Shown here one piece after another: positions 47,501 through 59,500 of a stretch of DNA of 64,000 nt. The stretch is from Diphasiastrum complanatum (lineage: Eukaryota > Streptophyta > Lycopodiopsida > Lycopodiales > Lycopodiaceae): contig MU831875.1 of the NCBI GenBank assembly GCA_029204225.1, positions 35,068-99,067 of the forward strand, written 5' to 3'. The notes below the pieces were generated by a model. It was given only the letters and a program-made list of their open reading frames with translations, was not told where the DNA came from and did no database searches. Positions within the stretch are counted from its first letter, which is position 1, and each line of letters begins with the position of its first letter. The translations under genes and the position numbers were made by a program.

Positions 47501-50500
47501 GCACTGAAATACTCGTGGTAGACAACTTCGGATATCGTTGTATAAGAGCGTGCTTGGCATTCTTTGTAGAGAACTAATTGGGGAGGCCTGAACTGGTTTG
47601 CAAGCTCTTGAAGATCTTCTGGACAAGGTGAGCTATCTCCGGAATCTTGGTGGTGTGGCGTACTAAGCTTACCTGATTGGTGGATCTGCCAGACTAGGTG
47701 AGGTGTCTCCTAAATCTTGGTGGTATGGCACACCAAAATTACTATCCAGTTGATGGAACAAAGATATGCAGGCAAACTCCGAAGATCAGGATGGATTTGC
47801 TCAATGTTAAATATCCAATAATGAGTCTGATGTCCATACTCTAGCTGGATGTACACGAGCCATTAGAAGAAAGATAAGCCGCCATTGAACTTGTGTGACA
47901 AGTCTGAGATATAACTAGTTTTCCATTGGAGTAGTAGGTGTGGTTGTTACCAATCATTAATACATGTGTGAGCAAAAAGGCCACCATGGAAGACGGGCAT
48001 GGCACCTCTCACAAGTTAACATCCAAAGGTGAGATGTCAGCAAAACTATATAGTGGCTATTAAACCAAGTCCATTGTAAGTTTCATAAGGGCGCTACTAC
48101 ATGGCAATTTTTGAAGGATGGCCTCTTCTTGTATTCACAAGCTAGTTGTGTCCAATGTTCTCATGTTGTGTTGCTCTTTACCATAGCTAGACTAACTAAT
48201 GCAATATTACATGTTTTGTTATGTCCTTGGTTATTGTACTAACTAGGATGAGGACTTCAACACCTCATGCAATCTTGCATGGGAAGTGGAGTTGCATGAG
48301 AGAGAGAGAGAGAGAAAGAAAGAAAGCTTTATTAATGTCTTTTCCATGCCAAAAGGCGTATAAGACTAATGAAGTACATGTCAAGTATGTGGGAACCATG
48401 GGAGCGTATAAAAACGTCTCCTAGTGCAAACTAAAATAGACCCGTATGCATAATGGTCATAAGTATCTATGGCAAGATGTCAAGGCGGTGCTGCTGCTGC
48501 TATAAAAAGATGTAATGCGGACACAAACTGGGAAAGCGCTGGAGCCTGTCGGCGTCGTCTGTGAGCATGAGCACGTGCACGTGTAGTAGTAGTGGTACTA
48601 CGCCTCTGCGTAGAACGTCTAGTAATCCTGGTGGTAACAGGATGGTGGGAGGTACACTATCTCTGATCTATATGAGCATGAGAGCGGTCATCATCCTCGT
48701 CGTCGTCGTCATAATCATAATCCTCATCCTCAGGCACTGATCTCCTCCTAGTAAAGAATGAGGTAATCAATGGCTGTGAGGTAAAATGTTGGGGTGTCTC
48801 CTATAAATCTCTCCGTAGTATGGACATCTCACGTACCATCAAAGCGACACACCGTGGGTCCTCATAGGCTATGAGAGAGCGTAGAGTGGTACGCATCTCT
48901 CTTAACACCTGTCTATCTCTGGTAACGCCTGTATCCTCTGTATATAGGTGATGAGCTGAAGAGCTGCCTCGATCTGTATAGGTGGAACTGCAAACTTGGC
49001 CAGGAGAATCTCATGTGGAACGGAAGGCTTCGCTCGAAGTCTGTAATCGTGAGAGACTGGCCCAGTGTGAAGAAGGGAGACCTGCACACCATGTCTCTGC
49101 CACCCGTGGGGGTAACAATGGTATCAAAGAGGTGACACTTACTGCGAGCATCCTGGATGGACTTCCGGAAACAAAAGCGCTCTAGCTAAACAAGGGAGGC
49201 ATGTCCCTTCCCCAGTTGAGTGGTAGCGGCCTGTCTCATGCTAAAAGTAGGACCTGAGAAAAGGACCCCCAAGTATGTGTAGGAAGGGACCACTTCTAGA
49301 ATCTGCCCACCCAAAGTAAGCTCCTGTCGCTGCATGAATGCTCTCAAAGTGTTGAAGACCATAACCTTGGTCTTCCCAATGTTTACCCCTAGGCCCCATC
49401 TGGTGCAAAACTCATGTAAGCAGTCCAACTGTCGCTGTAGACCCTCTCTGGTCGGTGAGATCAATACCACATCGTCGGCATAAAGGAGGATAGCAATCAA
49501 GATGTCACCAAGCCGGCAGCCAGTACCACTATCCTGTGTAATGACTCTCTCTAACTCATCAATATACAAGCCAAAGAGGACTGGTGAGAGGAACAACCCT
49601 ACTTCACCCCAATAGTGCTCCAGATGTGATCAGATATGCCACTGTTGTGCCGAAAACAACCCAGGACCCGCTCATAAAGTGCCATCACAGCAAGAACAAT
49701 GTCGGTGGAGAAGCCCAAGTCTCGGAGCCTCTGGATGAGCAATGAGCGAGGAACAGAATCAAAGGCTTTCCTGAAGTCTACAAAACAACAGTAAACCCTC
49801 TGTCTCCTGTACTTAGCCTCCTCAATCAAGGCTCGCAGTGTGAAGATGTGATCTGCGGTAGAATAATGGGCTCGGAAACCAGCCTGACCCATGGCATGTA
49901 GTCTCCTAGTCTCCGCCTCTAAGCTCACAACAGACTGTAGTATAGGACCATATAGTTTCGCCAGGACATGCCCAATCATGATGGTGCGGTAGTTACTCGG
50001 AATCATGGGGTCACCATTCTTATGGATGGGGTGGATAATGTTAGTGCACCAGGAGGATGGGAAACCAGAGACAACTGTGGAGCTAAGAAGGGTGGGGTGG
50101 GGGCGAGTATGTCGGAGGCATGGGCAAGGAGTTCAGATTCAAGGTCTTCGATATCTCTGGCCTTATGGGATTTCATCTTTTTAATGGCTGTGAGTACCAT
50201 GTCAGATGTGAAGAAGAACTCAGATGGCCTTGGAGATATGGAAATAGGTGAGTCAGTAGGGACCGTGTATAGGCTAGTAGCATAGTCAGTCCATATGCGG
50301 AGGTCCTCCAGGAGAGGTGGTGGAGAGCGAGGAATGAACTCGCACCAAAAAGCGCCCGAAGAAGAGCTGAAAAGAAGGTCAATGAGACTTTCCCTCCAAG
50401 GAGGATGTAATGGTCGAGGTGTGCGTTGGGTCTTTTTGGGGTGGGGTTTTGTGGGGAGGGTTAGTGATGCAGCCGTGTGGAGAGAGGTGGTGAGAAAATC

Positions 50501-53500
50501 AGCCTGGATGTCGACTGGACTGTCATGAGAAAAGGAGTGTAAAAGTGAAGCCAAGGACTGCCGGTACAATGGCATGTAAGTGGGATCAAATGTGTATGTG
50601 GGTGCTCGGGTAAGCATGGGTAGTGTAGATGAACGAGTGGGTGGGAGGTGGCCGATATCGAAGGAGAGAAATGAGTGATCAGAGAGGGTGGTGGGGAAAA
50701 CGTGGAAGTCAGAAACTAAGGGTACAAAGGATGGTGACCCCATGAGATAGTCAACGACACTATGTCCTCCACTGTGAAGGTGGCATGTATGACTATCTGA
50801 ATGTGGCCAGCAGGATAAGCCATTATAAATGGCTAGCTCATGTGCCTGTCCAAACTGCAATAAGTACTCACCATATGAAGTAATAGGTCCCAAACTGTCC
50901 GCGGAGGTCCTGGTAACTCCTAGCATTTCGAACACGTAGCTGATCAGTGGTGTCAAAGAACTTTTTTTTTTGCGAAGATGTCCGGGCATTAAAATCCCCC
51001 GTGAGGAGAATACGCCCCCGCTCTGAAAATCTGATAATATCTGGTGAGAGGTCCTGATATGGAGATCCAATACCATCAGCAAAAGACGTAGACTCTGGTG
51101 GAAAGTAACAAGCTGCAATAAAAAGATCTCTATCCAAGCCAATATTCTGACCCACAATGCGAGTCCATATGTAGCGGGCCTGCTCATCATGTCGGATGAA
51201 GTCAATGCTCGAATGAAGAGCCTCTTTGTACAAGCAGGCAACCCCACCTGAACCTCGTCCACTAGCAGATCTAGTCTCTTGTCTGAATACTGAGTCCCAT
51301 CTATATCCAGGAAAAGAAGGAAGTCCGCGCTCTGGGCTCTCGTGTGTCTCCATGAGGAATAATATATCCCTGCCTGTAATGAAATCAACAAGGTCCCCTA
51401 CCGTAGAAGATGAATGTATGCAAGCACAATTCCACACTCCAATCCGAAGGTGTTGTGGATGGGGCCCCGGGGTGCTCCCACCCCCGGGCACCCCAAATCC
51501 CTAGCACTGGGATCTGCTAGGTGCACTATCAAGAAAGTGCACTCGTCCATCTCGGTAAATGACTCATCTGCCAAACTCACGGGCTGCCTAAAAGGCTTTA
51601 CGCCTCTCCTCTACCTGGATATATGTGAGGTCGTCATCCATATAGATAGTGGTGCCACGAAGCTTAGATCTGCACCGCAACGCATCTCGGCGACTCTCTA
51701 GAGAAGTGAAACGGATAACGAGTGTAGTTGCATCTCTGGTGGTCCTCCAAGCTGTATCTAGCCCATCTATCATGTGTCCTAGAGTGGTCTTGAGAAATCT
51801 CGTGGCTTCGGCAATGGCATCCTGTGTCCGGTATCCCACGAACCCTGATGTTGTGGGCCTTTTGCTCCCTTGACCTCTCTTCCGAAATGGTGGCTGAGAT
51901 GACGGAGGAGATGGGGGCGTTAGGCTTGGTGCCTTTCTGCAAGACTGCTGCCCATGAATCTTTGTGCAGCTCAATCTTACTCTCAAGCTCCTTTATCATG
52001 GTGGTGGTTGATTCAGAGGCTGCAACCTGCTTAGTGTTGATCACCTGCTCTAACGAAGCGACTTTGGACTGTAACACATTTTTTTCCTTGAGTAAGGAGA
52101 CCACTATCCCTTTCAATTGTGATAGTTCATGTTTCAAAAGCTGGAAATCGGCTTTCATTTGGTCAGCTTCCCAAGAGGAAAATAGTTCTGTGGATTTGGA
52201 TGGAGTGTATGGGATGGGTACCGCACATGGGGGAGTTGTGGGTTCTTGGGTAATGGGGATGGGAAGAAGGCCGTTAGGGATGGCCAGAGCGGTAGGGTAG
52301 GAGAGTGGGGACGAGGAAGAGGTAGAAGAAGAAGAAGAAGATGAAAGAGAGGGAGGAACAGCAGAGGAGAGAGAAGAAGAGGAGGAAGAAACTGAGAGTG
52401 GGGAAAAAGAGGAAGAAGAGGAAGGGGGTGCCACATCCGTAATACATAGCAATGACAAATCTGAGGACACATCTGAGGACAACGAGGGGGATGGCAAATC
52501 TGTAGACAGCGAGGAGTTTGCATCGGAGGACAAATGTGATACGAGTTGTAGCATGGAGGACCTCTGGTAGCCGCTAACGTCGTTGGAGGATGAGGTGATG
52601 GGCATGTCGCAAAATAGACAATGGTATCTCCGTCTATCTCATAGTATACAAGGCACCTAAAGATAACGTGCTCCTCAACCTCATCCAAAGAGCATAACTG
52701 GCAAATCCGCTCCTCTCATGGAATACCATGGAACCTCCCCGTCTCAATAGCCAGTTGATGTGATGATACGTGGAGCTGTCCCAATGTAAATCTGAGGTTG
52801 TGTGATAATCTGTAGTTACCAAGAATCATGGGGTCAACATTTTTATGGATAGGGCGGATGATGTTGGTGCACCAGGATGATGGGAAGCCAGATACAACTA
52901 TGGAATTGAGGAGATTGGCTAGTGTGAGAGCAAGGAGGTCGGCAGCATGGGTTAGGAGTCCAGATTCGAGGTCTTCAATATCTCTCGTTTTATGGGACTT
53001 CATTCTCTTGATGGCCGCAAGTACCATGTCAGAGGTGAAGAAGGTGAACTCAAAAGGTCGGGGAGAGATAGAGATGGGTGAGTCAGTGGATATGGTATAT
53101 AGGTTGGTAACATAGTCGGCCCATATGCGGAAGTCATCCAGGAGAGGTGGTAGAGCACGAGGGATAAACTCACACCAAAAAGTGCTCGAGGAAGAGCTGA
53201 AGAGAAGATCAACAAGACGTTTTCCTTTTGAGCCAACCAATATCTTGTCCAACAATAAGAATCCACATAACGTGAGTGCTCATCATGTCTAATGAAATTG
53301 ATGCTCGAGTGAAGAGACTCCGTGTATAAGCATGGAAGACCTCCAAATCCACGACCACTAGCTGATCTAGTCTCGGGTTTGTACACGGAATCCCATCTGT
53401 ATCCTGGGAAAGTGGGTAGTCCTCTCTACTGACTCTCATGGGTCTCCATGAAAAGCAATAAATCTCGACCAGCGATAAAATCAATCAAGTCTCCAGCTGT

Positions 53501-56500
53501 GGACGATGAGTGTATACCATCACAGTTCCATACTCCAATCTAGACATGGTGTGGATGGGGCCCCGGGGTACTCCATATAAAGAGTGGCACCACGTAGCTT
53601 AGCTCTAAACCACAAAGCTTGAATTGCAATTCGAAGGTGTTTCTACTTGTGTGACCTCCCCTTTCACTTGCCCAGGTATATTATTGACTCTTTGATCTTT
53701 CTAAATTGTCTAATTATTTATGATGTGTAGTATGTTGTTGAATCTTGATATTCTTGAATCTTTCTCTCATTGCTCCACAAAATTTGAATAATGACACATT
53801 GAGAACTAACCCCTGACTCAATGCATTATGCAACTGGTTACTGCTTACTAGTAGATGGTTACTGCTCAATGTTCTAAAACCTTGCATGGAGGGACATGAT
53901 GAGGGTCGTATCTAGCATCGGTTCTGAGTGGGAGGGGCAGAGCATAAAGCAGCACTGGATGAGGGAGCTTGTTGCAAAGCGGGACTCAAACGAGAGGGAC
54001 TTGGACCACATCAAGAGATATGGGGCCAATATGTGCTTACTACTTTGATCTATCTAATATCTATCATAACTCATGTATCATGATTCATCTATATTTTAAC
54101 TCTTAAGCTCTTGAGTCCTCACTTACTACTTACCACTTAAAATGTTCACTTCATAATACATATTACATACGTGAAGTTTCAAACTTTAACTTGGCACTCA
54201 ATGAAGCTTTGTGCCGCAACTTCCTCCTCTTCCTTCGGACTAAATGTGTACGGTTTTCAGAAGATAGGGTGTACTATCTAATTTGGTACAGCCTAACTTG
54301 AAACTGTTCGTCATTGTGTCAACAGGTATCCACTATCTAGGTTTAGATGCATCATTATTTCAGATGGTTGGAGTGATACAATTTGTGACACATATTGAAT
54401 ATATTGGTGTTTTCTTGTATTGGCAATATGCTTTTGAGAGCCATCGATGCCTCCGATGCAGTCCACAGGGGATCCACTCTCCATATTTAAAAGATGGATT
54501 CCATGCCTGGCTCAAGGATCACAATCCAGATAAAAGAGGGGCAAGAAATTGAGTCTTGAAAATCCCATTGTGCTTTACTTCACACTTGGGAGTCCATGGC
54601 TGGGCATGCTGCTTTCAAGGCAAACCAAACGCTTGGTCCACATTGGACTGCAAATAGCCTTCACAATGCAAACGGGCTTGAATTGGTGATCACTTATTCA
54701 CCTTAACGTCAGACTTTCATCTCACTCACCACATACTTCATGAACAAACATCCTCCTTCACGCATAGATGTGGACTGCCTTCACACAAGCCCTAGTGTAC
54801 AGATCCCAACTAATTGTAAATGTGTTGTTTCAGTTCTCCAATGCTCTAAACACACATTCACAAGGCAGACAACAGGTCTGCTGTTCCTGTCTTTTACACT
54901 CTAATTAAATTACTTCGCTGTAATAGCTTTAGTCATCTGCTGATGTGGCATCCAGTCCACGACTCCTACCAAGTCCTGCTCTTGTCCATCATGGATGTGA
55001 AGGTCTTATGTCTGACATAAATTATTCAATCTTTGATAGATGCTCATTGTAGCAACTAGGACAACGGAAGCAAGGTGATAAATAATCAGGAGAGAATGCC
55101 CTTTCCTGCCTATGCAATATGTTAGACTGAATGATCTAGCTGAAAGATAGTGATTCAAGTTAGCAGTAGTCTCTACTATTGTGATGAGTTAGGGTAGCAT
55201 TCTTGCTGCCTCAATGCAAAACTGGTTACTATTCAATTAATCTCAATCAAACAAATCTAGTTTAAAAGATGATACAAGCGACAGGCAATGGTACGTATTA
55301 GATGGTCATCAAGAATTTCTAAAATGAGAAATCAAATTACAACATCAACAAGCCAAAAACTGCCCAGTCCCACTTTCTGCATGATAAAAACTGCTCTGGC
55401 GCTAGGAGAAATTTTGTTCACATCAAATAAAATTATACCTTTTGAAGACAAAACAGTACGACATGACTGAACAAAGGTTGTGACAAGAAGAATCATCGTA
55501 GCTAGCATAAACTACAGGTTATTGTTCAAGCTCCAAAAGTTGCAAGCAAGCGTGATCCTTTACAAAATGAAATATGAATTTAGTCAGAAAATGCCACGAT
55601 GCTTTCACATAAAAGACCAAAAGACCCTCCTTATCATGGCAGGGAAAATATGGTTTTTTAATCATAAGCCTGTCAGATGATTACCTAACCTTCAGGTTTG
55701 ACGCTTTAATGGGACAAAAAAAGCCGAAGATTTTAATCACAAAGCTTTGATAACCAGAAACAAGACCTACTGGATCATTATGTCAAAACACAGAAAGACA
55801 AGGACAGTGCAGAATCGGACCCAAGAACCCTTTGGCAGACCATTTCCACAAATTTTCCTCTTCTGTAAAGCTTCAAGGTCTGGAAGTGGGCCAGCAGAAT
55901 CAGGCATACGTCCTTCAGGAGTTATGTCCTCAAAATTTGAAGAAATTGGCCAAGTGTTCTCAAGGCTTGTCAGGATGGCAGCACTTCCTTTTCGACACCT
56001 GCTAAGATACCTACAAGTTACTATCTATACAGAGAGGGAAGGGATGGAAAAGTTGAATAACACTCAAGATAAAACTAACCTTTCTGAAGGATGATGAAGC
56101 AGCAATAGCTGTAAAAAAGCTACAAACGGGGCACGTGATTTCTGGTTCAACATCTGGCACACAGAGAAAGATATCTCAGCCCATCATCATCCAACTTTGC
56201 AGTATTGCGACAACTCTCCAAGAGGTATGTCAATCTCCCATACAGCCATATAGAGCAAAGCTGATGTTCACCTTGTTGTCCAGTATGATCTCATAAGCTT
56301 GGGCAGCTACCTCTTCTAGGTCATGGCCAAACAAAACTGTCTTTGCTACCCAACAACATGCCAAGAACAAAAATTAGCCTTGACATTTGCCAATGTGTAA
56401 TTGAAACTACAACTGAAGCAGCATATAGTAGCGTTCAAGTTCTCTTCCCACTTATTACAGCGAACTTAATCAAGATAAATGGCAAGGCCTAAACCTTGCT

Positions 56501-59500
56501 TTGGTCGAACAGATCGCCTGAGTTACTGGACTGGCCTGATTCCTGAGCTGCATCATTGAATGTGTACTCCCTGCTTAATGCCCACAATAACAAGGTTACG
56601 CTGAAGAAAAGATCATGTAAATTGTAACTATTCTTTGAAAGATATGTCCGAGGTGCTTACACAATACGATTTATTAAGAAAACTTCTGACTATATCATGA
56701 TGCACAGAGAATAAACATATCTGAATATATCATGACTCAGTGGATAACAAGCATAAAACTGAGAGATAAGGACTCCAAAAGCAGCTGCACAACTTCATGG
56801 AAGCATAATTTTTAACAACCTACACTCGTAAAATATTAATCAGAGACAACTTTTCTCTAAGCTTTATCTTATGACATTACTAACTTCTCAAATAAATCTT
56901 GTGAATTTGGATATGTTCCAATTTCTCAACCAAGATATTTAGTTCCTTCAATTAAGATCAGGAAAACGAAAGTGACTCAAATGAAATCCTAGAACAGAAG
57001 TAGGATATGTGGTGCAGTTGCCTTCAACCTTTTCCCTTCTAGCCTGCTTCTAGCAGTTCAGGACAATAAATACTTCCAATGATGTGAAAATAGACAATAA
57101 AGAATTTTATTTGTGCCGCGAAGGCCTCTCGGCCTCTCGACTTTCTTGAAAATTGACACAATTCTCTTTCCTTGCCACGTCTCTCACAAAAGGTCTCTGA
57201 AAATGTCTCAAACAATTACTAATCTCCTCATATCTTGAAAATCTGTTGATTTTCTAGTGACAATTAAATTCACAAGCTTGCTCTAACATCGAAATTGTAG
57301 CACAATTGTTGTAAGAACTAATTGACAATAAGTTCAAGCCGAACCCATTAGCAGGGGAACTAATCTACCACAAAGAGTAAGCGCTTCTCACTTTTCTAGG
57401 TCGTTACTATAAAATAGCTTTTCTTGTCTCTGTGTGTGTGTGTGTGTATGCACTTCACTATTTCATGCTCTCCCATTTTGATGACAGACTAAATCTAATC
57501 TTTAGACATAGCACTTGTTACTTCTCTAACTAGTTAGTATAATAATACTTTTCTATTACAGAAACATATTTTGCTCCCAAATATAACATGATCATACCTC
57601 GAAGGTGAAAATTTGGGGGCTGTGTTATCTGATCCCTGAGTGAGGTGCGTCATAGCTTGTAAAAAGACCACATATTAAGTTCTTCCAAAGGCACTCTCAA
57701 GTATCTTCATAACATAAAAGACATTGTTGATAGAATTCACAAATCGGAGTAGACTAATCTTATTAGTACTCACACAAAACATTAATCACAAGAGGAAGAA
57801 GAGAGAGACTGCAAGAAGCTATGCTTCACAAACTGAAAACTGAGATGACAATGGAGGTGGGCGCCCATCTGCTCTTATAGAGACTGCCCACAATTAAAAG
57901 CAAAAGCTATCCTTCTACAATAGCAATTGGAATGCTTATTATGAAGTCTTAACAATAGAAATCTATGCTATCTTAGTTAAAATAGATTTCTATACTATTC
58001 TAGCAAAATTGGTACTTATACTATAAATAGAAGTACCTATACTAAAAATAGAAATAGGCCTTCTAGCACGCAAGCTGGCCTCTACAATGAATTAATTAAC
58101 CATTAATTCCTAACACTCCCACTTAATGGATAATTGATTATCAATAACACCTAGGAGTGTCCTCAACTTCTCAAATTTTTCACAACCAAGTCCTTTTGTG
58201 AAGATATCTGCAACTTGATCATTGGTGTCGCAGTAGATCAACTCTACTTCGCCACTTTGCAACTTTTCTCAAATGAAATGTTGTTGAACTTCAATATGCT
58301 TTGACCTGCTATGAAACATCGGATTCTTCGCAAGCTGAATGCAACTCTGATTGTCACACCAAAGAAATGTAGGTTCAACTTGTTCTATGTGAATATCTTT
58401 TAGAATCCTTCGTAACCAGATTGCTTCACAAGTCGCTGATGTAGTAACCCTATACTTTGCCTCTGTAGAAGATAAAACAATTGTTGGTTGCTTTTTACTA
58501 CTCCAAGATATGGCTCCTGTTCCAAGATTAAATGCATATCCTGTAGTCGATCTTCTATCTTCTGCATTTCCTGCCCAGTCAGCATCAACAAAACCCTCAA
58601 GTTTTATTTTTGTTCCTTTACCATAATAAACGCCATACCTGAGTGTGCCTTTGACATAAAGCAAAATCCTTTTTGCCGCTTTCCAATGACAAACTTTTGG
58701 TAAAGACATGAATTGACTCACCATGCTTACTGCATATGAAATGTCTGGTCTAGTAGTCGTTAGATAGATAAGACTACCTCCAAGCTGCCTATAAAGTGTT
58801 TCATTCACACTTTCAGAATTTTCCTCTTTTGTAAGCTTTACACTTGGATCATAAGGTGTAGAAATGGACTTACAATCAAGCATGTTAAACTTCTTGAGTA
58901 ACTCTCTTGCATACTTTGCTTGTGATATGAAAAGATTTTCCTTTGACGTCCAAACTTCAATACCCAAACAATACTGAAGTCTCTTCAAATCTTTCATGTC
59001 AAACTCCTGCGAAAGATTTTTCTTTATCTTCTCTATTAATGACTTCAAAAACTAATTGTTGATGCGAGTATACCATGCTCTAGGCGCTTGTTTCAACCCA
59101 TATAGTGCTTTCTTTAACTTGCAAACAAATTGCTCTTTGCCTTCAACCTCATAACCCTGTTGCTGCTCCAAATAAACCTCCTCTTCAAGGTAACCATTCA
59201 AGAAAGCACTCTTGACATCCACTTGCTGAGTATCCCATCCAAAATGAGATGCAATTGCCAAAACACTACTCAAAGTATTCATCTTAGCAACAGGTGCAAA
59301 AGTATCTTCATAGTCAATTCTTCCCTCTGAGCATATCTTTTGGCTACTAATCTGGCTTTATACTTATCTATAGAACCATCAGACTTAACTTGGTTCTATA
59401 AATCCACTTGCAACCAATTGGTTTCTTACCTGCTGGAAGTTCAACAAGATCCCATGTCTCGTTTTGTCATAATAGACCTGTACTCCTCATCCATAGCGGT

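Larger units (their letters stand above)
48298..52605 (-). mobile_element. LINE 3, non-LTR retrotransposon with both ORFs
   Basis: On the - strand: Ser-rich ORF1, endonuclease, RT, a shortened C-terminus and the tail AATAAAGCTTTCTTTCTTTC(TC)n at 48336-48298. About 500 bp including the Cys/His box are missing near 48905. It is the best-preserved LINE in the window for ORF1 and endonuclease. Its 5' end abuts LINE 4, as if LINE 3 inserted into or recombined with it. Confidence 0.85.
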
